Below are positions 6,658-13,728 of a stretch of DNA of 20,898 bases, one piece after another (the stretch's first letter is position 1; each line of letters begins with the position of its first letter). Under the pieces are notes generated by a model. That model was not told the DNA's origin. It did not search any database and was given only the letters and a program-made list of their open reading frames with translations. Source of the stretch: DATJLQ01 sp035509415 (GTDB taxonomy: Bacteria > Pseudomonadota > Alphaproteobacteria > JACZXZ01); the NCBI GenBank assembly GCA_035509415.1, contig DATJLQ010000171.1, positions 1 through 20,898 on the forward strand, written 5' to 3'. Position numbers and translations under genes: made by a program.

Positions 6658-8091
6658 TCACACCGCCGAGATTAACGGCGCCGACGTGAAATTGAAGGTG
6701 AAGCTCGCACTCTGATTGGTGCTATCCACATGCAGGTCGATTTCGGACCAGGTCAATGGGATTTGCAACTGCGCATTCCCGAACCCGAGGGTCAAGGTGA
6801 CCCCTGTTTTCCAATCGCTGTTTTGGTGGCCTCCCCCGAAATTTCCATTGAGAGCAATGACGAGGTTCCCTCCACCCTGTTGCAGAAAGTCGCCAAACGT
6901 TGGCGGCGGTGCGGAAATGGCCAGGGTCACCGATTGCGCTTGGCCTTGGTTATAGCCGGGCGCCGGGTCCTCGGTGAGGGTCGCAACGGGATTGTCCGCC
7001 AACCCGGGACTGAGAGAAATCCAGTAGTTGACCGTACTGTCCTTCCCGCTGGAAACGTTATCGAACTGAACCGTGGCACTGGTCAGCGTCAGCGCCGTCG
7101 CATCGATGCCGCCTGCACTCATGCTGCTGGTGCCCGGAGAATTGTATGCCACCTGAAACGCGTACGGCCCCACGATCGACGGTTGCGCCATGGGGTAATT
7201 GTTGGAATCCAGCATCGTAAGCGGAGCCGCCGTCCCGGTGGTCGGATCGATCGGCGCGTCGGGCGTTTTCCCGCCGCAATCGGTAAAGACGACCGCGCCG
7301 AACTGCGGCAGATAGGGCTCCCCGAACAAATTCACGTTCTCCACGATCCAAGCGCCGTACCCATTATCGATAGGAGGTGTGCCCATGTCGGCGGGAGACG
7401 ATATCGGGAACGCCATCGTCACCGCCTGGCTCATATTGGCGATGTTGATGAGGGCCGTCGTCGTCGATAGGAGCTCGATGAAGCACCAGAAGGTATCCCC
7501 GGCGGCAGCGGGCATGTTTTCGATTATGAACGGGTCGGGATACCATTCGATGAACACGGAATATTGCGTGCTATAGCCAAGGAAGAAATCATCGGTGAAG
7601 GGTGGGTTCGGCCCCGTGATCTGCATCGTGCCAGCTTGGACGAGGGAGTTCGAATTGGGGTCTTCAATCCCTACTCATTCCGAGACTCCGAGGCTGGCCC
7701 CTTCGGGGAGCCCGGGCGGGGTGTATACGGACGGGACCGTCCACGAGCCCCAAACCGATTGGACGAATCCATCGCCTGCATCCTCAAATCCTGCCCAGTT
7801 CGAATCATCGGGTCCCGCGGTTCCTCCTATTGGCGCCTTCCTTGCTCGGGCTGCGGCGGGTCGGTGCCGGCGTTTGGGCCCAACCGCAAAGCGCGGCTCA
7901 ACGCGGCGCAATGGCCGGGAGAACGCCGACATCCATCTTCGATGCAGATCGGGTGCTTTCGTCGGATCGGGGCGGTGAGGAAAGCCAAAGCGGGCGAGCT
8001 CAAATTGACTGGCTAAGCGCGGATCGAAGTCGATCGGCGGGGTCGGGAACGGAGCGAAGCCCGACGGGTGGCGCTTTGTCGGTTCGGTCAT
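6658..8091 (-). pseudogene. G1-family (eqolisin-like glutamic) peptidase homologue interrupted by one in-frame TGA
   Basis: One continuous frame of 477 codons with a TGA at codon 139 (7675-7677). The first part has an RPDPTKAPDLHRRW propeptide-like segment and SNWAGF...VWGSWTVPSV, the opening of the G1 fold. After the TGA it continues VGIEDPNSNSLVQAGTMQ, FIEWYP, AAAGDTFWCFIE and GAWIVENVN...VVFTDC. The family reads xWVGIDG at the interruption, so TGA replaces a TGG Trp codon by one base change. The family's catalytic Gln (Gln152, LVQAGT) and Glu (Glu251, WIVE) are both kept. Residues about 290-476 form an extra Gly/Ser/Thr-rich, beta-looking region of unknown kind. No signal peptide is visible. 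AGGAG eight bases before the ATG fixes the start. Reinitiation at Met156 would lose Gln152. Recent nonsense mutation or a sequencing error are the main options. Confidence 0.75.
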
Positions 8092-8484
8092 CGGCTTTTC
8101 TCCTTTGGCTGCTGGCCTCCGGGCCGGAATTCGGTTTGGATTTCCCCGTCTGCGCGATCTCCCCGGCAGCCTCCGGTTTCGCTCCGGACGCTTGAATTTC
8201 CCGCACCAGGATTTCTATTCGGCTCCCGCCTTATGTAATCCTACCACAGGTTGTCGTGTCTCGATCTTCGAATGCGCGTCGCTTGGCCGGAATTCCCCGG
8301 ATGAGTTTCGATCCGGCGTGATTGTCCTCGCTTTTCGACCCTTCCTCGGATCCAAACCCGGCGCGCGGAGAGCTGCCCGTCCCTCGGGCCGTTCGACCGG
8401 CCGATAATGAAGCGCAGGATATCGGCGAACCGTTGGCACGACGGCCGCGGCCAACGCCCGATCCGGATTCACCTTGAAACGCAA
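8092..8484. other. Gene-free stretch between the G1 peptidase and the rpmG terminator
   Basis: About 390 bases upstream of the G1 peptidase hold no gene I can support. Short frames exist (a GTG frame ending at 8000 and a TTG frame from 8484) but show no family features or ribosome binding site. GGCCGGAATTC occurs twice (8122-8132 and 8285-8295). A poor promoter candidate for the peptidase on the minus strand is TTACAT with TAGAAA 15 bases downstream. The stretch presumably carries the peptidase leader and the boundary of the island. Confidence 0.35.
8100..8104 (-). promoter_or_regulatory. Strong ribosome binding site of the G1 peptidase gene
   Basis: The minus strand reads AAAGGAGAAAAGCCG directly before the ATG at 8091, placing AGGAG eight bases upstream. 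It is one of the best Shine-Dalgarno sequences in the window and decides the start. Its preservation argues that the gene was recently functional. Confidence 0.7.
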
Positions 8485-8506
8485 CGGGCCGCCCTGAGGC
8501 GGCCCG
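8485..8506 (-). terminator. Hairpin terminator of rpmG
   Basis: CGGGCCGCC (8485-8493) and GGCGGCCCG (8498-8506) form a perfect nine-base-pair stem with a CTGA loop, starting 24 bases after the rpmG stop in transcription order. On the minus strand the stem is followed by GTTGCGTTTC, a modest T-rich tract; on the plus strand there is none. This fits intrinsic termination of the minus-strand operon. Confidence 0.7.
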
Positions 8507-8530
8507 GTAAGCCTGCGCGAGGACGCGCGG

Positions 8531-8698
8531 CTATTTGAGCTTGGTCTCCTTGAACGCCACGTGCTTGCGCGCGACCGGATCGTACTTCTTGAACTCGAGC
8601 TTCTCGGTCTGCTTCCGCGCGTTCTTCTTGGTCACGTAATAAAAGCCCGTGTCGGCGGTGCTTTCGAGCTTGACCAGGATGGTGTTCGACTTGGCCAT
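8531..8698 (-). CDS. rpmG: 50S ribosomal protein bL33
   Basis: A 55-residue basic ribosomal protein, normal length for bL33. It begins MAKSNTILVKLESTADTGFY, continues YVTKKNARKQTEKLEFKKYD, and ends KHVAFKETKLK. It contains no cysteines, so it is the zinc-independent form. AAGGAA lies upstream of the ATG at suitable distance (8706-8711), with a sigma70-like promoter 50-70 bases upstream and a nine-pair hairpin after the stop. It is the last gene of the long minus-strand housekeeping series. In many alphaproteobacteria rpmG sits next to pleD; here the low-GC island separates them. Confidence 0.97.
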   Translation of the reverse strand: MAKSNTILVKLESTADTGFYYVTKKNARKQTEKLEFKKYDPVARKHVAFKETKLK

Positions 8699-8743
8699 AT
8701 TGGCGTTCCTTTGCGTATCCCCCGGTCGGCCCGCGGGTGCGAG

Positions 8744-8771
8744 AACATAGCGCCTGGCGCGCCCAAGTCAA
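8744..8771 (-). promoter_or_regulatory. Sigma70-like promoter of rpmG
   Basis: On the minus strand TTGACT (8771-8766) and TATGTT (8749-8744) are separated by 16 bases, a good match to TTGACA/TATAAT. Transcription would start near 8737, giving a leader of about 40 bases to the rpmG ATG. The -35 lies in the first unit of the adjacent tandem repeat. Confidence 0.65.
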
Positions 8772-8859
8772 CCCTCGAACCAAGTCAACCCTCGAACCAA
8801 GTCAACCCCAAGGGACCAAGCCCGCCGGACAAGTCAATCCCAAGGGACAAGTCGACCCC
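8764..8859. repeat. Short tandem/degenerate repeat containing the rpmG -35 box
   Basis: CAAGTCAACCCTCGAAC occurs twice in perfect tandem (8764-8780, 8781-8797). Degenerate copies follow: AAGTCAACCCCAAGGGAC (8799-8816), AAGTCAATCCCAAGGGAC (8831-8848) and AAGTCGACCCC (8849-8859). Read on the minus strand, the first four copies contain TTGACT, the -35 hexamer used by the rpmG promoter. It fills most of the gap between rpmG and the upstream gene. Confidence 0.8.
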
Positions 8860-8883
8860 GGGCGAGGCCGCGCGCCGCCGAAA

Positions 8884-9285
8884 TCACCATTTCTTGACGA
8901 CCACCTTGGCGGCGGCGGCGAGGCAGACCTTCTGCATGACGCCGGGACGGCGCGCCGTCAGCGGGCACACGGTGTAATCGCCCCAGGCGGCCTTCATGCA
9001 AGGCGGCAGCGCGAACATCTCGCGCTCGAGAGTTCCGGTCAGCACCTCGTCCCCGGCAACATCGCCCTTGGCGTCCGCGACGCCGAGTACGCGCTTGGTC
9101 CCGACGATCCAGATCCGGACGTTGGGGACCGACGTGCAAGAGGTCAGCCGGCCATGCACGGCAAAGCAGTCCCCGACGCGCAGCTCGCTCGCCGCGCAGG
9201 CCGCCGACTGCGCGCCGGCATCGGCGGGAGCGGCGACGGCGAAAGACAAAAAGGCGACGATTGCCGCAAGGTTTCGGCCGCGCAC
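8884..9285 (-). CDS. Small secreted six-cysteine protein, function unknown
   Basis: A 133-residue protein I cannot assign to a named family. A GTG start is chosen because GGGAGG (9292-9297) sits six bases before it and a clean signal peptide follows at once (NLAAIVAFLSFAVAAPADAG, cleavage near residue 24-27). The frame is open further upstream, but that part is Arg/Ser-rich and unlike a leader. The mature part has six cysteines (30, 40, 50, 96, 107, 121), suggesting up to three disulfides in the periplasm. The core VRIWIVGTKRVLGV is distinctive, and I vaguely recall similar hypothetical proteins in other alphaproteobacteria. It follows the S41 protease gene by 67 bases and may be co-transcribed with it. 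Its function is unknown. Confidence 0.7.
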   Translation of the reverse strand: MRGRNLAAIVAFLSFAVAAPADAGAQSAACAASELRVGDCFAVHGRLTSCTSVPNVRIWIVGTKRVLGVADAKGDVAGDEVLTGTLEREMFALPPCMKAAWGDYTVCPLTARRPGVMQKVCLAAAAKVVVKKW

Positions 9286-9352
9286 GATTGTCCTCCCGGA
9301 TTGCGCGGGTCGGCTCGAGCCGTTCCAGGACCGACCCCGCCGATGCCGCGGC

Positions 9353-10912
9353 TTATTTGCTCTTGGCGATCTCCGGCGCGCCTTGGGGCTCGAGGCTGCG
9401 CGCATAGAGGGTCGCGTCGTCGACCAGCTCGCGCGCGACTTCGAGGTCGAGCGGCGCGTCGTTCGCATTGGGCGGGCAGGCGGCGCGCATGGCGTCGATC
9501 TCGGCCACGGTCGGGCGCGGATGGGCGCGCAAGCTCGCGCGCGCGGCCGCGGTCTCGAGATGGCCCTCGAGTGCCGTGTCGACGATCCGCGCCGCCGCGT
9601 TGCGCGCCTTCGGGTCGACTTCGCTGGTGCAGAGATCGGGGATCACGCCCACGCCGTTGAGCACGTAGCCCGAGGGTGGCAGGATGCGCGACCAGGTGAT
9701 GACGATCTCGCCGTCGTTCGGGAGGCGATGCACGGTCTGGACCGTGCCTTTGCCGTAGGACGAGGTGCCGACCACGACCGCGCGGCGCTGGTCCTGGAGC
9801 GCGGCCGCGACCACCTCGGCCGCCGACGCGGTATTGCCGTCGTCCAGCAGCACGATCGGCTTCCCCTCGAGGAGATCGTTGCCGGCGGCATCGAAAATCT
9901 GGTTGCTGTCGGGATGGCGCCCGGCGGTCGAGAGAATGCGCCCGCGCGCGAGGAACAGGTCGGCGACCGTCACCGCTTGGTCGAGAAGCCCGCCCGGATT
10001 GCCGCGCAAATCGATGACGGCGCCGTGCAGATTGGCGCCCATCTGGCGTTTCGCCCGCGCCAGCGCCAGCTCCAGGCTCTGGGTCGTTTCCTCGTTGAAG
10101 CCCGAGAGGCGGAAATAGGCGACGTCGCCGCGCCGCTCGAAGCTCACGGTCGCGGGGATGATGAGCTCGCGGCGGAGCGTCACGTCGCGCGGCGGCCCGC
10201 CCATCCCCGCCATGACGCTCAGGCGCAGCTCGCTGTCGACCGGGCCGCGCAGGCGCTCGAGGATCGCATCGCGCGAGAGCCCCGCGACCGGCTGGCCGGC
10301 GATGCCGAGCAGCACGTCGCCCGGCTCGATGCCGGCCCTGGCCGCCGGCGAATCGACGGTCACCTGCTCGAAGCGCACGACGCCGTCGTCGAGCGACAGC
10401 GCGACGCCGATGCCGCCGAAGCCGTCGCGCTGGCCGCGCTGGAGGCGCGCCAAGGCCGCGGGCGCGTAGCGCGAGAAGCGATCGAGATGGGTGAGGGCGC
10501 CGTCGAACACGACCTCGTAGATGCGCTCGACGCCGGCCTTGCCGAGCGCGGCGGAATCGGCGCGCCCGGCCTCGACCACGCGCGCGGTGAGGTCGGCCCA
10601 GACGACCGGGCTCTCGGTCGCGGGCACGTCGAAGAAGGCGACCGTGCGCTCGCCGTCGGCGAGGCGGATCACGTTGCCGTCGCGCGTCACCGAGAGCTTG
10701 GGGTCGATCTTGGAGATGCCCTGCATGCCCGAGAGGGCGAGCTCGCTCATGCGCAAGGGCTCGATATAGCGCTCGTCGATGTTGGTGAAGCCGGCGCCGA
10801 ACTCGGCCTCGGCCATGGGGAGGAAGCGGTCGGCGGGCGGCTCCGGCCCGGTCGCGCAAGCGCCGAGCGCGAGGGTCGCGAGAAAGGCCGCGGCGAGGCG
10901 GATGCGGCTCAT
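9353..10912 (-). CDS. S41-family C-terminal processing protease, lipoprotein
   Basis: A 519-residue carboxyl-terminal-processing-type serine protease. The N-terminus is a lipoprotein signal with lipobox LGAC (Cys19) followed by Ala-Thr; the absence of Asp at +2 predicts the outer membrane. An N-terminal helical region precedes a PDZ domain (about 165-245, FGGIGVAL...IEPGDVLLGIAGQPV). The peptidase core contains GAVIDLRGNPGGLLDQA, the catalytic Ser363 in GNTASAAEV and Lys388 in SSYGKGTVQ, the Ser/Lys dyad of the family. The C-terminal extension (about 430-519) is less conserved. Its ATG overlaps the DUF983 stop (ATGA), so the two are translationally coupled. Likely role is processing or turnover of periplasmic proteins; the substrate is unknown. 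Confidence 0.92.
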   Translation of the reverse strand: MSRIRLAAAFLATLALGACATGPEPPADRFLPMAEAEFGAGFTNIDERYIEPLRMSELALSGMQGISKIDPKLSVTRDGNVIRLADGERTVAFFDVPATESPVVWADLTARVVEAGRADSAALGKAGVERIYEVVFDGALTHLDRFSRYAPAALARLQRGQRDGFGGIGVALSLDDGVVRFEQVTVDSPAARAGIEPGDVLLGIAGQPVAGLSRDAILERLRGPVDSELRLSVMAGMGGPPRDVTLRRELIIPATVSFERRGDVAYFRLSGFNEETTQSLELALARAKRQMGANLHGAVIDLRGNPGGLLDQAVTVADLFLARGRILSTAGRHPDSNQIFDAAGNDLLEGKPIVLLDDGNTASAAEVVAAALQDQRRAVVVGTSSYGKGTVQTVHRLPNDGEIVITWSRILPPSGYVLNGVGVIPDLCTSEVDPKARNAAARIVDTALEGHLETAAARASLRAHPRPTVAEIDAMRAACPPNANDAPLDLEVARELVDDATLYARSLEPQGAPEIAKSK

Positions 10913-11292
10913 GGATTGACGATCCCGTTCGCCCAGTGGAGGCCGATCAAGGCGCCCTTCACGCGCGGCAGAAGGAAAAGCGTGAGCCCGAGCGTGAGCG
11001 GAAGCCAGATGGCGTTTTCGATCCAGCTCGCGGGATGGAGGAATTCCTCGACCAGCATCAGGCTCGGCACCACCACGTGGCCGACGAGGAGGATGGTGAA
11101 ATAAGGCGGCGCGTCGTCGACCGGATATGAGGCGAGCGCCAAGCCGCAGCTCGGGCAGGTCGCGTTCACCTTGACGTAGCGGCGGAAGATCGGTCCCTCC
11201 CCGCAACGCGGGCAATGGCGCGCGAAGCCGCGCCGCATGGCCAGCCAATGGCCGCCCGGCGCATCCGCGTCACCCTGAGCGCTGAAATCCAT
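10909..11292 (-). CDS. DUF983 family zinc-ribbon membrane protein
   Basis: A 127-residue DUF983 protein. An N-terminal Cys4 zinc ribbon, CPRCG (27-31) and CPSCG (46-50), precedes the DDAPPYFTILLVGH motif and two hydrophobic segments (about 62-84 and 93-113). This implies an inner membrane protein with a cytoplasmic zinc ribbon. The family is widespread next to RNase R or bL33 genes in alphaproteobacteria and has no established biochemical function that I know of. It starts 142 bases after the rnr stop and is coupled to the downstream lipoprotein protease by an ATGA overlap. There is no obvious Shine-Dalgarno sequence, so the start is chosen from the family's usual length. Confidence 0.9.
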   Translation of the reverse strand: MDFSAQGDADAPGGHWLAMRRGFARHCPRCGEGPIFRRYVKVNATCPSCGLALASYPVDDAPPYFTILLVGHVVVPSLMLVEEFLHPASWIENAIWLPLTLGLTLFLLPRVKGALIGLHWANGIVNP

Positions 11293-11328
11293 GGAACGAT
11301 GCCGTCTTCACCCGCCACCCCTTGAATT

Positions 11329-11346
11329 AGCCCAAGTTTTTGGGCT
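11329..11346 (-). terminator. Hairpin between rnr and DUF983
   Basis: AGCCCAA (11329-11335) pairs perfectly with TTGGGCT (11340-11346) around GTTT. On the minus strand it is followed by AATTC, not a T-run, so it is at most a weak terminator, attenuator or processing site. A second small hairpin, GAGCG-AAAAAG-CGCTC (11421-11436), overlaps the rnr stop codon. Confidence 0.3.
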
Positions 11347-11434
11347 TGGACAGGGGCGGCGCGCGAAGCGGCCCGGTGCGTGGCGGAAATGCAACAAAGT
11401 CCCGGCGCGCGCTCGGCCCGGAGCGAAAAAGCGC

Positions 11435-13717
11435 TCAGCCCGCGCGGCGTTTCTTCCGCTTGTCGCGCCGATGCTTGCGGTGGGCGGCGCGGCGCTTCTC
11501 GGAGTCGCCCGGGCTGGGCTTGGCCCCGTGAGGCGTTGGGCCGGGCCGGCTGCGGCTCTCGGCGCCCCCGTCGGCGAGCTCGAGCAGCAGGCCGCCCGTC
11601 ACCGTATCCGCCTCGGCGAGGCGCACCTCGACCGGGTCGCCGAGCACGAAGGTGCGGCCCGAACGCCGGCCGATCAGCCGGTGGCGCGTCTCGTCATGGA
11701 TGTAATAGTCGGAGGGAAGCGTGCGAATCGGCACCAGCCCGTCGGCGCCGGTCTGATCGAGGGTCACGAAGAGCCCGAAGCGTGTCACCCCGTTGATGCG
11801 CCCGGCGAAGCTCGCCCCCACGCGGCTCGCGAGGAAGCCGGCGACGAACCGGTCCTGGGCGTCGCGCTCGGCCGCCGCCGCGCGCCGCTCGGTCATCGAG
11901 ATATGCTCGCCCGTCTCTACGAAGCTCGCACCCGCGTTCTCCGGCAAGCCGCCCGGTCCGAGCCGCAAGGCCGAGACCAGCCCGCGATGGACCAATAGAT
12001 CGCTGTAGCGCCGGATGGGCGAGGTGAAGTGGGCGTAGCGCCGGAGCGCCAAGCCGAAATGGCCCAGGTTCGACGGGCTATAGACCGCCTGCGCCTGGCT
12101 CCGCAGGACCACCTCGCTCACGAGCCGGCTGTAGGGGGTGCCGGCCACCTTGTCGAGAATCTGGGTGAAGTGCTTCGGCATCAAGACTTGCCCCTTCGCG
12201 AGCTTGTAGCCGAGGGAGACGAGGAACTCGCGCAACCCGTCGATCTTGTCGGGTGCCGGCTGGTCGTGGACGCGATACATGACCGGCGTGCGCCGCTCCT
12301 CGAGGGTCTCGGCCGCGCACACATTGGCCGCGATCATGAACTCCTCGATCAGGCGATGGCTGTCGAGGCGCGGGCGCGGCACGATGCGGTCGATGCGCCC
12401 GTCGGGACCCAGGATCACCTGGCGCTCCGGGAGATCGAGATCGAGGGCGCCGCGGGCGTTGCGCGCCTGAAGGAGGGCGCGGAACGCGCCGTAGAGGGGC
12501 GCGATCACCCGCTCCATGAGGGGTGCGGTCTCCTCGTCGGGGCGGCCGTCCTGGGCCGCCTGGGCGCGCGTGTAGGTGAGGCGTGCCGCCGAGCGCATGA
12601 GCCCGCGCTCGAACCGGTGCCGGCGCTTGTTGCCCTGGGCGTCGATCCAGATGTGGACGGCGAGGCAGCCGCGTTCCTCGTGCGGCTTCAACGAGCACCA
12701 GCCGTTGGAGATCCCCTCGGGCAGCATCGGCACCACGCGGTCGGGGAAATAGACCGAGTTGCCGCGTTCGCGCGCGGCGCGGTCGAGCGCATCGCCCGGG
12801 CGCACATAATGCGCGACGTCGGCGATCGCGACCAGGAGATGCCAGCCGCCCGCGTTCGCGGGATCGGAATCGGGCTCGGCCCAGACCGCGTCGTCGAAAT
12901 CGCGCGCGTCCTCGCCGTCGATGGTGACGAGCGGGATGCGCCGGAGATCGACCCGGTGCTCGAGGTCGACGGGGCCCGCGCGTTCGGCCTGATCGAGCGC
13001 GTCGCGCGGGAAATCGACCGGAATGCCGCGGCTGTAGATCGAGATCAGGCTGATCGAGCGCGGCTCGCCGATGTGGCCGAGGCGCTCCTTGACGCGCGCG
13101 TGGCGCGCGCCGAGCTTGATTCCGGGCATCATCTCGGCGAGCACGACCTCGCCCTCGCGCGCCCCCTTTTCGTCGCCGCGGGCGACGGTGTATTCGGCCT
13201 TGTCCTTCTTGTCGGTCGAGCGGATGCGCCCGCCGTCGGGGCCGATCGAGAATACGCCGACGACGCTTCCGGGCGCTTCGGCGACGCGGCGGATGATCGT
13301 CGCCTGATAGGTGCCGGCGCCGATATGCTTGGTGCGCGCGAGCACGCGCTCGCCGGGCCCGAGGGCGGCGATGCCGCTTCGCTCGGGCGCCATGTAGACG
13401 CGGGGGCTCGGTCCCTGGCCTTCCCAGGCGACGGGCCTCGCGAGCACCTCGCCGTCGGCGTCGGTGCCGGTGATCTCGACGAGGACGATCTCAGGGAGAC
13501 GCCCGGCGGCACCGTAGCGCCGGCCGCGGTCGCGCCCGAGCGCGCCGTCGCGCTCGAGCTCCCGGATCATGGATTTGAGTTGGCTGCGTTCCGCGCCGCC
13601 GATCTTGAAGGCGCGGACGATGTCGCGTTTCCCGACCGGGGTCGGGCTTTCGCGGATGAAGGCGAGGAGCTCGTCCCTGCTGGGCAAGCCCGCCTTCGGA
13701 TTCTTTCGTTCGTTCAA
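11435..13717 (-). CDS. rnr: Ribonuclease R
   Basis: A 760-residue 3'-5' exoribonuclease of the RNB family that degrades structured RNA. Domains in order: winged-helix-like N-terminus (about 12-75), cold-shock/OB regions (about 80-240), the RNB catalytic domain with IDGEDARDFDDAVW (Asp270, Asp273, Asp275, Asp276 region), LTYTRAQ, and HFTSPIRRYSDLLVHR (563-578). An S1 domain follows (about 635-715, GRINGVTRFGLFVTL). The end is a Lys/Arg-rich tail (717-760), as in other RNase R proteins. The start is TTG: AAGGAAAG (13720-13727) lies five bases before it, and the family motif GLPSRDELLAFIRESP follows. It begins 11 bases after the topA stop, so the two share an operon. Confidence 0.96.
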   Translation of the reverse strand: MNERKNPKAGLPSRDELLAFIRESPTPVGKRDIVRAFKIGGAERSQLKSMIRELERDGALGRDRGRRYGAAGRLPEIVLVEITGTDADGEVLARPVAWEGQGPSPRVYMAPERSGIAALGPGERVLARTKHIGAGTYQATIIRRVAEAPGSVVGVFSIGPDGGRIRSTDKKDKAEYTVARGDEKGAREGEVVLAEMMPGIKLGARHARVKERLGHIGEPRSISLISIYSRGIPVDFPRDALDQAERAGPVDLEHRVDLRRIPLVTIDGEDARDFDDAVWAEPDSDPANAGGWHLLVAIADVAHYVRPGDALDRAARERGNSVYFPDRVVPMLPEGISNGWCSLKPHEERGCLAVHIWIDAQGNKRRHRFERGLMRSAARLTYTRAQAAQDGRPDEETAPLMERVIAPLYGAFRALLQARNARGALDLDLPERQVILGPDGRIDRIVPRPRLDSHRLIEEFMIAANVCAAETLEERRTPVMYRVHDQPAPDKIDGLREFLVSLGYKLAKGQVLMPKHFTQILDKVAGTPYSRLVSEVVLRSQAQAVYSPSNLGHFGLALRRYAHFTSPIRRYSDLLVHRGLVSALRLGPGGLPENAGASFVETGEHISMTERRAAAAERDAQDRFVAGFLASRVGASFAGRINGVTRFGLFVTLDQTGADGLVPIRTLPSDYYIHDETRHRLIGRRSGRTFVLGDPVEVRLAEADTVTGGLLLELADGGAESRSRPGPTPHGAKPSPGDSEKRRAAHRKHRRDKRKKRRAG

Positions 13718-13728
13718 AACTTTCCTTA

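Larger units (their letters stand above)
6590..8480. other. Lower-GC island between pleD and rpmG
   Basis: The stretch between pleD and rpmG differs in composition from both flanks. By hand count, 7501-7620 is 64/120 G+C (53%), whereas a housekeeping line such as 12781-12840 is 41/60 (68%). Codon choice is correspondingly relaxed. It contains one gene, the interrupted G1 peptidase. No transposase, integrase, tRNA or terminal repeats are visible at its edges. In related alphaproteobacteria pleD and rpmG are usually close neighbours, so this looks like an acquired insertion; the edges given are approximate. Confidence 0.5.

Noticed and set aside
7675..7677. TGA read as tryptophan (alternative genetic code)
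   Set aside because: pleD, eipB, mak, pyrB, pyrC, rnr and DUF983 all end at TGA in the expected places, including ATGA overlaps, so TGA is a normal stop here.
8000..8206. 68-codon GTG-started frame on the minus strand overlapping the G1 peptidase start
   Set aside because: No ribosome binding site and no recognisable features; it overlaps the well-supported peptidase start region in another frame.
8215..8484. 89-codon TTG-started frame on the minus strand
   Set aside because: It starts inside the sequence just after the rpmG terminator hairpin, has no ribosome binding site and no family features.
8764..8859. Possible CRISPR array in the repeat upstream of rpmG
   Set aside because: Units are 17-19 bases, degenerate and directly adjacent or irregularly spaced, with no unique spacers and no cas genes.
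9286..9468. N-terminal extension of the six-cysteine secreted protein
   Set aside because: It is Arg/Ser-rich, overlaps the protease gene, and would bury the signal peptide; the GTG at 9285 has GGGAGG at proper spacing.
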